Positions 34,781 to 44,392 of a stretch of DNA of 64,000 bases are shown piece by piece. The notes under the pieces were generated by a model. The model was not told the origin of the DNA. It ran no database searches and was given only the letters and a program-made list of their open reading frames with translations. The stretch covers positions 12,819,103 through 12,883,102 of the forward strand of contig NC_087254.1 of the NCBI RefSeq assembly GCF_037042905.1, given 5' to 3'. The position numbers and the translations under genes were made by a program. The DNA is from Lytechinus pictus (Eukaryota; Echinodermata; Echinoidea; Temnopleuroida; Toxopneustidae). Every line of letters starts with the position of its first letter. The stretch's first letter is position 1.

Positions 34781-35555
34781 TATAGCAGTAACACAGTAAA
34801 CTGTATGCTTATATTTGGATACATCAATGGTTCTTTATAGTGAATTGATCAGGAATAAGTAAAGGTTGCATTACATAATTGCAAGGTGTGATCGATCTCC
34901 GTTGAATTCGATGATTGATTTAAATACTTTTCCATATTTTATGTTTTGAAGTGATGTAATTGTTGTTCCGAGGAACAAGTTATATTTGAAGATTGGATTT
35001 TTTCCTTAAACTATTGTCTCTATTGTTACTTTGTCTGAGTTCTGTATTTAAGAGGTTGCCGCTGGACCAACAAGCTATTCCACCCTCCAAATGGCTGTGA
35101 CACACACACACATAATAAATAATAATGGATATTTAGAGGCGCTAAAAACAAAAAGTACCATAGCGCGTACAATGTATGAATAATAATTTAACAACTACAT
35201 TATTCAAGATAAAAAGGGAAATTGATATATATAAAATCATAAAAGGTTTAGTAAATCCGTAGAAATAAAGATGATAGATTTTAAAAGGAGCATATAGCTC
35301 TAAAAAATATATGTATGTATATATATTATTTTGAGTTGATTCTGTTTGTAGCAGTCATGCAATGCGTTTTGAAACATGAATGACTGCCCTCTTAATTGAA
35401 AATTTTGAAAAATCGTATAAGCATATCTTTCAAGCTCCTCCAGGAGCCGATCGGCTCCTTCCCCACCACAGGCACCACGATCCACCACACACAACCCTTA
35501 TTATGAGAGACATTTTACTCATATTAATTACGTATCTAAGAGATATTCGTCTGAA
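34781..35555. other. Intergenic, 3' of H2A
   Basis: Short (CA)n at 35098-35112 and an AATAAT/GGCGC tail like those of echinoid SINEs near 35115-35170. No gene recognised. Confidence 0.4.
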
Positions 35556-35564
35556 TCTTTCTTG
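35556..35564 (-). promoter_or_regulatory. Histone downstream element of H2A
   Basis: On the minus strand CAAGAAAGA, the purine-rich motif bound by U7 snRNP in histone pre-mRNA 3' processing, 10 nt downstream of the stem-loop. Confidence 0.85.
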
Positions 35565-35574
35565 AAGGATAGGT

Positions 35575-35590
35575 GGCTCTGAAAAGAGCC
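35575..35590 (-). terminator. Histone 3' stem-loop of H2A
   Basis: Minus strand GGCTCTTTTCAGAGCC: the canonical 6-bp stem and 4-nt loop bound by SLBP, directing cleavage without polyadenylation. It lies 36 nt past the stop codon. Confidence 0.97.
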
Positions 35591-35625
35591 GTTTGTCTTG
35601 GTATGATGCTTGGCAAAAGCAGCAT

Positions 35626-36006
35626 TTACTTGGAAGCCTTGGATGTCTTCTTGGGCAGAAGGACAGCCTGGATGTTTGGGAGGACACCACCCTGTGCGAT
35701 GGTGACTCCACTGAGAAGCTTGTTCAACTCCTCGTCGTTACGGACAGCCAGTTGCAAGTGACGGGGAATGATACGGGTCTTCTTGTTGTCGCGGGCGGCG
35801 TTGCCAGCCAACTCGAGGATTTCGGCGGCGAGGTATTCGAGCACGGCAGCCAGGTAGACGGGGGCTCCTGCTCCGACACGGGCGGCGTAGTTTCCCTTGC
35901 GAAGAAATCGGTGAACACGACCGACAGGGAACTGAAGTCCTGCACGAGCAGATCGACTCTTGGCCTTAGCGCGGGCCTTTCCAGCTCCTTTACCACGTCC
36001 AGACAT
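35626..36006 (-). CDS. Histone H2A (replication-type, sea-urchin late-like)
   Basis: An intronless 126-aa frame beginning [20 protein letters not shown]. It has the histone fold with [15 protein letters not shown], acidic-patch residues in [17 protein letters not shown] and NDEELNKLL, and the docking domain [20 protein letters not shown], ending in a short Lys/Ser tail. There is no SQ(E/D) motif, so it is not H2A.X, and no H2A.Z-type features are present. The 3' stem-loop and downstream element mark an S-phase histone. The TATA box lies 75 nt upstream of the start. H2B lies 4.4 kb upstream on the same strand. Assignment to the late class rests on resemblance and was not tested. Confidence 0.97.
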   Translation of the reverse strand: MSGRGKGAGKARAKAKSRSARAGLQFPVGRVHRFLRKGNYAARVGAGAPVYLAAVLEYLAAEILELAGNAARDNKKTRIIPRHLQLAVRNDEELNKLLSGVTIAQGGVLPNIQAVLLPKKTSKASK

Positions 36007-36080
36007 GTTGATTCGTTGAGTGCGGGTTCTGATGCAAAAGCTAACACAAGTTGAACTGACAATTTGTGGTGCGAGCTTCG

Positions 36081-36088
36081 AATTTATA
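36081..36088 (-). promoter_or_regulatory. TATA box of H2A
   Basis: Minus strand TATAAATT, 75 nt upstream of the H2A start codon. An inverted CCAAT motif lies at 36134-36138. Confidence 0.75.
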
Positions 36089-36149
36089 CCATTTCCCAGT
36101 ATCTAAATTTACCGCCGCGCCAAACGAGTCGGACCAATCAGAGTCGCCG

Positions 36150-37996
36150 CTGAGGCACAACAAAGGGCATTGCATGCAGGTGCACACATTGGTGAGTTTT
36201 CTGATTGTTCTCTCCGGCATGTGAATGACAGTCTAACTGTAAAGAAGTATTGTTAGGCCATTTGAACAGTTTTCCAAATCACAGTTTGTATTTTGTGCAA
36301 ATCTGAGTGAAGTGAATAAAACCGCGTTTTATTTGACAACAGTGGTATTCGTAATTCGAATGATGTTTTTTTTTTTACTAAGAGCCCTTGGTAGCATGCT
36401 GTAGGCTACCTAAGTTAAAAATAATAAAAATTGATATAAAAAGTTCTCAGGAGCTTCCTTTTCATACTGATATATGAAGACATTATAGCCTACATGTACT
36501 GTGTCTTCCGAGTAGGCCTGCGTATATAGTCTTGCATCCAAACATGTTACTAAAAAGGGCTTTATACGTTACAAACTTCTGCTTATGAAGTCAATTTGAT
36601 ATGCCAGACAGAACTAAAAATGAAAGGTCCTCACAACTTGTCTGAAAAAAGGAACACCTCTTGAACGTTTCTTGGTGTGATCATTGAAATATCAATAAGG
36701 TAGATCGAGAGTCTGATAAAGTAACTCTCATCTGGTCTGATCATCTAGACTACAATTGGCCAAGCTGACACGCGACGACGAGACGGGCGAAAAAACCGCA
36801 ACTAGACTGGGGCAAAGGTCAGTTAAGGTAAAGGGTTCGTTCACATTCGATGGTTGACGTGAGAGATACAAGGAGAAAAGGAATCAGAAGGGATTCAGTG
36901 CTGCAGAGAGCAGAAACTGCTCGAAAATGTGTGGACGTGAATAAATTGTGTTGGAAAACTTGTTTCGGTCTTTCTCTCTTTCTCGCTCTTCCTCTACCCA
37001 TATCTTTATGAAAAATAATTACCCAATTTTAACAACAATTTGTTGCATTTAAACCAGTTTGATAATTTGGGCAATTCTGCATTTAATATATAGCAGAAAC
37101 TGCTCGAAAATGTGTGGACGTGAATAAATTGTGTTGGAAAACTTGTTTCGGTCTTTCTCTCTTTCTCGCTCTTCCTCTACCCATATCTTTATGAAAAATA
37201 ATTAAAAATTCGCTCATAAAACTTCATCAGGCAATGACGTATTTATTAATAAGTTAGATATATATTTTTATTCAAACCAATAATCAAGACGGTGATATAA
37301 TACAAAGATGAACAAAAAGGAATGTGACATGATTGATTTGTAACTCCCATGGAATCAGAGCTTATAAGGGAAGGAGAAGTCGTCGACAGCAACGCACTGC
37401 GCAAGACAGTGAACTAACACGTTTAAGCGCGAAGCGCAGCAGCACAAAAAAGGGGTGAGAGAGAGAGCGAAGAGAAGACAGAAACAAAAAGCAAGGGGGA
37501 AAAGCGCGGGAGACTAGGAATAGAACAAAGAGAAAAGAAAAAAGGGGAATAGAAATGGAATGGGAAAAGGGAAATGAGAATTTAAATTCATCATTTCCAG
37601 ATGAAGTCCAATGGAATTAAAGAAAATTTGATTCATTCTGGATAAACATACCGTAAGGTTACTTTATTTTGCATCGTCTTTTCATATAATTATATAGGCC
37701 TATATTCAACTCATGCTGAGATACATTGTGTCAATAAAATGTTTGTTTTGTTTTACGTTCGTTTTCATCTTGTTTTAATTTATAAAAATGATGATGCATG
37801 AAATTCTGGTCTTGTTGGTCTTTACTTCAAGAATTTGATATTATATTCTCATACATTTCCCCCATCAGTTCCTACTCATGCAATACATGAATGAAGTTCC
37901 TACATGTGCATTCGAATGAATACTTAACTTTTTTTGGTTTTTATCAGTATTCTTAAACTCAAACTGATAAGTAGAAAGCATTATATGGGCACGATT
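36150..37996. other. H2A 5' flank, with a duplicated block
   Basis: Contains the repeated block listed separately and a purine-rich GAGAGAGAGCGAAGAGAAG stretch near 37455-37560. A CGCGAAGCGCAG word occurs at 37427. No further gene was recognised; a 60-codon open frame near 36819-37001 is part of the duplicated block. Confidence 0.5.
36911..37204. repeat. Direct repeat of ~111 bp, offset 183 bp
   Basis: The block CAGAAACTGCTCGAAAATGT ... CATATCTTTATGAAAAATAATTA occurs at about 36911-37021 and 37094-37204. The copies look identical by eye and are separated by about 72 bp. Lies 0.9-1.2 kb upstream of H2A. Confidence 0.9.
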
Positions 37997-39849
37997 CAGT
38001 GGCGTAACAGGCGGGGGGGGGGGGGCAGGGGGGGCAAGCTGCCCCCCTGGCGGATTTCACCGGGAAAATAAAAGAAAAACGGGAAAAAAAGGAGGGAGAA
38101 AGAAAGAAAGAAAGGGAAAGGGGAAGGAAAGGGGAAGAAAAGGGGAAAATGAAAGGGAAAAGCGAAAAGAAAACGAAGAAAACTTTTTTAAATGGAAAAG
38201 GAAAGAAAGCGGGAAAATGTAAGAAAGAAGAACAATTGAGAAAGACCAAATCATTCTGAAATAGGCCTATGTATGCCATAGCGTGATGGGAAATAAAGCA
38301 AAAGATGACAAATTGACAAACAATAGCGGGAAACGGATGTAGAATGGAATTAGTCAAAAGCTTAAGTGGAAAACAAAGAAAAGGGGGAAAAAACAATAAC
38401 ACAACCGGGCTGCCGATGATTGAAATTAAAGAGCGGGAAGAAAAATAGACTGCATACAACATTCTGCTATAAGCTTGCTAAATTTTATGCAAATAAGCTA
38501 CCTTTGCCCCATACCCCACGCAGTATAGGGGCTCTTCATTTATAACCTTCAAATGGCTCTATAACGCCCCCCCCCCCCCGTTTAATCACGTTCAATCACT
38601 GGCATACAAAGGCGGGAGGATCTTGGTTCCACACCCAAGAGGAAATAATGAATTATAATGAAATGAATGGAAACAATGAAATGTGTTATTTGCTGAATAT
38701 AATGGGAAAATCAATCACATAATTAGAATTTAATTTTAATAGGCAATTTTTTCCAGCTCGCTTTGCACGCTGGCGACTATTTACAAATTTTTCCATCATT
38801 GCTAAGTTTTGCCATCTCAAAATATTTGGTTCATTACGCAACTGGGTTGAATAAATGTGTTGTTTAAAAGCTATATTCTGTATATGCCCGCGATTTGATT
38901 AAAATAGCGGCAATCTGCGAGGTTTAAATGGCTTTGATATCAAGAAGTTCCGGGGGCTTCGCCCCGGACCCCAACCGTACAGCACTGCGTATGGAAGGGT
39001 TGGGCCATGGCCCCAACGCTTTTAGACAAGAACAAAAAAAAGGAGGAAAGAAAAGCAAAGGAAAAGTGAAGGATATGATTTTATTTACTGAATATAATGT
39101 CAAAAAATAGCTCAAAGTTAGATTCTCATGAAAAGGTGATTTTTTCTCGCTCGCTTCGCTCGCTCGGGACTTATATGAAGCAGCTTTTTAGCACATGTGC
39201 TATACTGCGCCCCTCGTTTTTTTTTTACTCTTCACGCTACTGCCGCAAAGAATCCTGTTCACAGTGGCGTACAGACCACAAAAAAGGAATCTATAAAGAG
39301 AAGAGTGAAATATATAATTCTCTGGATATCATGTCAAAATCTATCACAAAATTGGATTTTTGTATATCAAAAAGGTCAAAATTTTTGCTCGCTCAAAACT
39401 TTTTTTAAAGATAAATTCTGCCCGATACGCAATATCTGGCCTTCTTAAAAATATAATAGTCGCCTCATTACACCACTACGCCTGTTCATACCATGATATG
39501 ACCGGGAAATTTTTGGCTCTTGCCCCCCCCCCCAGGGGCGGATCCAGCTTTTTATAAAGGGGGGGGTTGGGGTGGTATGCGAGGGAGCGTAGCGACCGAG
39601 TCCAAGCGAGCGGAGCGAGCGAGGGGGGAGGGTGTGGGAGGGGGGTGTCCCCCCTCCCACAGTAGGGAAAATTTTTGAAAATCTGTGTGTGAAAATGGCG
39701 TTTTCTTGCATTACAAGTTTTAAAAAAAGATAAGATTTTAAAAAATGGTCCCCGGATTTTTTTTTTTTGGGGGGGGTTGCAACCCCCCCAACCCCCCCTC
39801 TAGATCCGCTTCTGCCCCCCCCTGGCCACCGACCCCTGTTACGCCGCTG
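37997..39849. mobile_element. hAT-like composite element with perfect 8-bp TSD
   Basis: Starts CAGTGGCGTAACAGG and ends CCTGTTACGCCGCTG. GCACGATT is duplicated exactly at 37989-37996 and 39850-39857. Internal blocks match 53288-55529 in the same order. A further CAGGGGCGGATCCAG ... CTAGATCCGCTTCTG element (about 39534-39815) is nested near the right end within a C run. The long purine-rich frame at 37959-38462 is compositional. No transposase seen. Confidence 0.85.
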
Positions 39850-40330
39850 GCACGATTAAATCGTTAATAATAATTTACATATGTATAGCACTTATCACAA
39901 AGATAATCGTTACACCTTCATGACCTTGTCATTCCAATTTATGTCTAGTCAACGATCTCTTAAAAAAAGAGTTTGCACTCTTCCTGTAACTCAACTTCGT
40001 TATCAAAATATCTTATTAACATCATTTAACTCGTAACAGGCATCAAAATGAGTGCATAAGCCAGGATAATTATGTGATACCAAAACCAATTTTGGTGTAT
40101 CATTGTTATTGGATATTACTTGTTACATTATTTTTATGGACGGTATAAATGCACTGTGAATTATAATTTCCTTTGGACCCTCTGTTACTAAGCCCAAGAT
40201 AACCCCAACTTATTTGTAATTAAATCAACTTGCTAATAATTGCGATACAATAATTCTTTGAAAGGGATGACTTAATACAACAAAGAAATGAGAAAAGAAC
40301 AAAAGCAAAATTAAGTAAAATCTGTTTGAA

Positions 40331-40339
40331 TCTTTCTTG
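40331..40339 (-). promoter_or_regulatory. Histone downstream element of H2B
   Basis: Minus-strand CAAGAAAGA, 9 nt beyond the stem-loop: the U7 snRNP target motif. Confidence 0.85.
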
Positions 40340-40348
40340 AATTTTGGT

Positions 40349-40364
40349 GGCTCTGAAAAGAGCC
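40349..40364 (-). terminator. Histone 3' stem-loop of H2B
   Basis: Minus-strand GGCTCTTTTCAGAGCC, identical to that of H2A, 31 nt after the stop codon. Confidence 0.97.
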
Positions 40365-40394
40365 GTTTAGTAGTAAAAATGGCGCAAACCAAAT

Positions 40395-40766
40395 CTACTT
40401 GGAGGTGGTGTACTTGGTGACGGCCTTGGTGCCCTCAGAGACGGCGTGTTTGGCCAATTCACCAGGGAGGAGGAGACGGACAGCGGTCTGGACCTCACGG
40501 CTGCTGATGGTGGACTTCTTGTTGTAGTGGGCAAGACGGGATGCCTCACCGGCGATGCGCTCGAAGACATCGTTGACGAAGCTGTTCATGATGGACATGG
40601 CACGGCTTGAGATACCAGTGTCGGGGTGAACCTGCTTCAGAACCTTGTAGATGTAGATTCCGTAGCTTTCCTTTCGGCGCCTTCTCCTCTTCTTGTCTCC
40701 AGTAGGCCTGGGAGCCTTGGCCTTCTTCGATCCCTTCTTTCCAGCGGTTTGAGCTTTAGCAGGCAT
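40395..40766 (-). CDS. Histone H2B (replication-type, sea-urchin late-like)
   Basis: An intronless 123-aa frame beginning [19 protein letters not shown], with a basic [11 protein letters not shown] segment and the fold [20 protein letters not shown]. Further blocks are [20 protein letters not shown] and [20 protein letters not shown]. The C terminus [10 protein letters not shown] contains the conserved ubiquitinated-lysine region. The short tail lacks the repeated SPKK motifs of sperm-specific urchin H2B, so a somatic late type is likely. TATA and octamer motifs lie upstream, and a stem-loop with U7 element downstream. Partner of the H2A gene 4.4 kb downstream. Confidence 0.97.
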   Translation of the reverse strand: MPAKAQTAGKKGSKKAKAPRPTGDKKRRRRRKESYGIYIYKVLKQVHPDTGISSRAMSIMNSFVNDVFERIAGEASRLAHYNKKSTISSREVQTAVRLLLPGELAKHAVSEGTKAVTKYTTSK

Positions 40767-40818
40767 GATGATTGTAGTATCGTGAAATACTGTGAATCTG
40801 GCAAGGTAGTACCGATCG

Positions 40819-40826
40819 TATTTATA
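40819..40826 (-). promoter_or_regulatory. TATA box of H2B
   Basis: Minus-strand TATAAATA, 53 nt upstream of the H2B start codon. Confidence 0.8.
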
Positions 40827-40873
40827 CGCTGTGCTGGTCCGCCCGTTTCCGTGTTCCGAAAGTGGCGGGATAC

Positions 40874-40881
40874 ATGCAAAT
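40874..40881. promoter_or_regulatory. Octamer ATGCAAAT upstream of H2B
   Basis: A perfect octamer, 48 bp upstream of the TATA box. Octamer elements bound by Oct-type POU factors are the established S-phase control site of animal H2B promoters. No octamer was seen at H2A. Confidence 0.8.
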
Positions 40882-41218
40882 TAGGCGATCTTTGACCGCC
40901 ACAAGCGTGCGGCGTGCCGGCGCTTCTCAAAATTATCATAAATTATTATAATCACTTGCCGGGCGAACAGTGTGGCGATTCGCCCATTTTCGTATGGTGT
41001 GCATAGAACGTATATCGATAAAAACAACCGGGTAAATATGAAAGAATATTGCAATCCCGTCCTGATAATCAATTTTTGTGCGATTTTTTTTTCTCAAAAA
41101 TAAGATTAAGTCAGCTTTGTTGTTCGGCGAGTAGGCCAGAAAAATAAAACAAGACACATCAGTTATTATGGGCAAATAAATATTGTGTAAATTTAAGCCT
41201 ACTTCCAAGGTATAGAAT

Positions 41219-41408
41219 CAGTGGCGTACCTAGGATTTTCCACAGGGGGGGCAAAACCGTCCACCAAAAAATTTGACAAGCAAAAAAAAAGGTCTTCGAT
41301 CACAAATAAAGGATTTCGTACCAGAAATAAATTGACAAGCTCGTCAGGGGGGCATTAAAGGTCTTAAAGGCAAAGATACCTGCCCCCCCCCCCGTAGGTA
41401 CGCTAGTG
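41219..41408. mobile_element. 190-bp hAT-like MITE with perfect 8-bp TSD
   Basis: Ends CAGTGGCGTACCTAGGATT and CCGTAGGTACGCTAGTG; TATAGAAT is duplicated exactly at 41211-41218 and 41409-41416. Same family as 31360-31690. Confidence 0.9.
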
Positions 41409-41483
41409 TATAGAATCCTTTTTTTTTGGGGGGGGGGTTAATATATTGGGTCGACACAGACCAAGTATAAACATAAATAAAGA

Positions 41484-41828
41484 ATCAAACATAATTAAAC
41501 TATTTACAAGTAATCATAACATTAGAAAAAGCAAAAATATATAAAACATAATAATTAAAAAAGAAAAGAAAACAAGAAGCATATAGTCTGTGGTCATGTA
41601 TGCAAACATAATTAAACTATTTACAAGTAATCATAACATTAGAAAAAGCAAAAGTATATAAATAATAATAATAAAAAAAGAAAAGAAAACAAGAATCATA
41701 GTCTGTGGTCATGTATGCAAACATAATTAAACTATTTACAAGTAATCATAACATTAGAAAAAGCAAAAGTATATAAATAATAATAATAAAAAAAGAAAAG
41801 AAAACAAGAATCTTGGTCTGTGGTCGTG
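41484..41828. repeat. Three-unit tandem repeat (~115 bp)
   Basis: Units starting AAACATAATTAAACTATTTACAAG recur near 41486, 41603 and 41719, each containing an AAAAGAAAAGAAAACAAGAA run and ending TAGTCTGTGGTC. Units 2 and 3 are nearly identical. Confidence 0.9.
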
Positions 41829-41876
41829 TATGATGATATTGAGCCCCCCCCCCCAACCAAATAAATTCATGTACGA

Positions 41877-42447
41877 CCCGGGGGGGGGGGGGGGCACTTC
41901 CATTGACGAGTGCATGGATACCATGCGCGACCATGGGGTCTCGAAAAGCACCCTAAACACGTATTTTCCATATTCTGAAAATGCACCCCTTAACAAGTAT
42001 TGGCGTCTGAAACCCTACCCTTAACAAGTAATTGAAACAAAACGATACTCTATTCCCTGAAATGAGCCCCTAAACAAGTACAGCGATATTTTATTGTTAT
42101 GTCACGGGTCCGTCGGTCGTCGGTTTTACCTTTACACACCATTTGGTTCAGTACGGCCCCACCTTCCACACCTCGCGCAAATTGGACTCTAAACACGTAG
42201 TGTTGGGGCAAAAAGGATATCCTTTATAAAACATTTTAATTTTGTTTTATCATCCCCGCAAATTTGACCCTAAACACGTAGCTTTCCTAGCGAAATAGAT
42301 ACCCTTTTTTCATTATTTTTGTGTTTTTGACACCCTAAACACGTTACATACGTAACGTGCCCAATCTTGAAAAAGACATCCTTTTTACGTGTTTTTGGGG
42401 TCGCGCATGGTATCCACTCGTCAATGTAAGTGCCCCCCCCCCCCGGG
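41877..42447. mobile_element. CCCGGG-ended element, copy 1 (571 bp, 8-bp TSD)
   Basis: Starts CCCGG plus a G run then CACTTCCATTGACGAGTG and ends in the inverted counterpart CACTCGTCAATGTAAGTG plus a C run and GGG. Both ends carry GGATACCATGCGCGACC, in opposite orientation. ATGTACGA is duplicated exactly at 41869-41876 and 42448-42455. The interior repeats CCTAAACACGTA and CCTTAACAAGTA phrases. No coding capacity. Related copies are at 54710-55505 and 55882-56443. Confidence 0.9.
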
Positions 42448-43716
42448 ATGTACGATGATCAGGGGTGGATCCATCATTTTCAGGGTGGGGAATTCAAATT
42501 TATTCTCTGATTTTCCCCAATTGGCCTGCTGACTGAAATCAGGTAAATTTTATAGATGTGATTAAAATATTTTACTATAATGCAAGCGCAATTAAAGCAA
42601 AAATCATTGGATTACTCGTCTGAAAAAAAAAAACTGTCGGAATTCATGAACAGGGTATTGATGCCAGCTAATTTTGCTTCACAATATAGTGACTCACTGA
42701 TAAACATGGTTTGTTGACTGTTGATTGGCGTACAGACGGGGGGGGGGGGTTTGATGGGAGGCCATGGACCCCCAAATTTTCACGACCAAGAAAAAAAGGA
42801 TATAAAGGAAAAGGGGTGAAATGAATTATTTTTTATTATTATATCAAAATATATTTAATGGTCAAAATTTTTACTCGTTTAATTGCTTCGCCTTTACAGC
42901 TTATTAGAAATTTTGTCCCATACGCCATATCTAATATTAAAGGCAGGGGCCGCGGAACGGTTTTTAAAGTGTTGGGGGGGGGGGGCTGACCATGCAAAAA
43001 ATCACAATCATATGGTAATTTTTACGTTTTTTGTACACGGGTTTGGAAAAAAGTGGAGGGGCTGAAGCCCGGCCCAGCCCCACCCCCGCTTCCGCGGCCC
43101 CTGTTTAACGCCATAACAAAAAATTAAAGGGTGAGCATGGGGGGGGGGGGGGTGTTTGAAGCGATGTCGATCATTTTATTATTTTTATTTTTTGCCTGTC
43201 TAAAAAGTTGTACGGGGAAAAAGTCATATTAGATCCCCTATAATGGAAATCCAGATCGGACCCTGGTCCAAACACCGTTATTCACCTTGACTGGAATTTG
43301 ATATTCTTAACATAATCTCTTTAAAAGCCCATTCCCACAATACAAGTGGATAACAAAATTCAAACAAGCATAACGCTGACAGTTTCATCATAATCGACTA
43401 TGAAATACATTGAATAATAAAATTATGACACTTTCATTTTTTTTTATTTGACAAAACACAGATATATACACAACCAATCTGTAGGAATCGATGACGTCCC
43501 CTACTCATGGCCGCCGCCATAAAAAAAAAACACATTGATAGGGAGACGACTATTTTTTTTTCTTCAGTTGAATTACAGGGATATTAATGAGCTTAACGAA
43601 ACATTTAATCTTTTTTACTTTTTCTTTTAATTCTTATCCAACTACCTGAAAAAATATACGGGACAGTTTTCCCTTATGGTCCCTCATGTTCCCTGTGGCA
43701 CTCCCATTTTCACCAT
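42448..43716. other. Intergenic DNA with small hAT-like fragments
   Basis: A TTGGCGTACAGACGG-started fragment lies at about 42720-42935, related to 25353 and 49398. A CAGGGGCCGCGGAACGG...CCGCGGCCCCTG element lies at 42944-43103. A diverged relative of the foldback at 58810 (CAAGCATAACGCTGACAGTTTCATC) is near 43365. No gene was recognised. Confidence 0.55.
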
Positions 43717-43749
43717 ACCTACATAACTCCAACAACTACTACTACTACA

Positions 43750-43807
<58 letters not shown>

Positions 43808-43876
43808 TTAATACTACTATGGCTACAACAACAACTACTACTACTTCTACTACCATGACTACTGCTACTATTACTT

Positions 43877-43917
<41 letters not shown>

Positions 43918-43977
43918 GCTGTTGCTACGACTACTACTACAACAACAACAACAACTACTACTACTACTACCATTAAG
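43717..43977. repeat. (ACT)n microsatellite, ~260 bp
   Basis: Near-pure TAC repeats with occasional GCT, TTC and AAC interruptions. The poly-Ser and poly-Val frames seen here are artefacts. Confidence 0.95.
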
Positions 43978-44059
43978 CTCCATCCATGCTACTACTAACT
44001 ACTGCGACTTCTATACTAGCTGCCCCTGCCCCCACCCCTCCGTCAGGCACGCTAATACT

Positions 44060-44250
44060 AATACTATGGTAAGATGATGATGATGATAATGATGACGATG
44101 CCATGATAATTGATGACGAAACTGATGATGACGATGAATGACGATGATGATGATGTAACTGATGATGATCATGGTCATGTTGATGTCGATACTGATAATG
44201 ACAACGATGATGATGATGACAATGGCGATCGACATGATCGAGAATGATGT
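44060..44250. repeat. (GAT)n-rich simple repeat
   Basis: GATGATGATAATGATGACGATG-like trinucleotide sequence, degenerate, directly beyond the methyltransferase 3' end. Confidence 0.85.
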
Positions 44251-44392
44251 TACTATAAGTATTTACCTGAAGAATACCCCCCCCCCCCAAAAAAAAAAAA
44301 TATAATAGGATCCGCGGCTGCTAACGTAGCTATAACAGGAGGGGGTAGATCCATACACCCAATTTTTTGTCCATCTCTTAAAGTGTATTTCA

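Noticed and set aside
33140-35100. Possible LTR retroelement (TATATAG-like box, CTGTAAGTG, later TTTAAGAGG)
   Set aside because: No matching pair of long terminal repeats, primer-binding site, or gag/pol coding was found.
35593-36054. 153-codon plus-strand frame over H2A
   Set aside because: Antisense shadow of the H2A gene, which is the convincing reading.
37959-38462. 167-codon minus-strand frame and its neighbours
   Set aside because: Lies within the purine-rich part of the hAT-like element. The Phe/Ser/Pro-rich peptide is compositional.
43684-43983. Poly-Ser and poly-Val frames over the ACT repeat
   Set aside because: Pure microsatellite translation in several frames.
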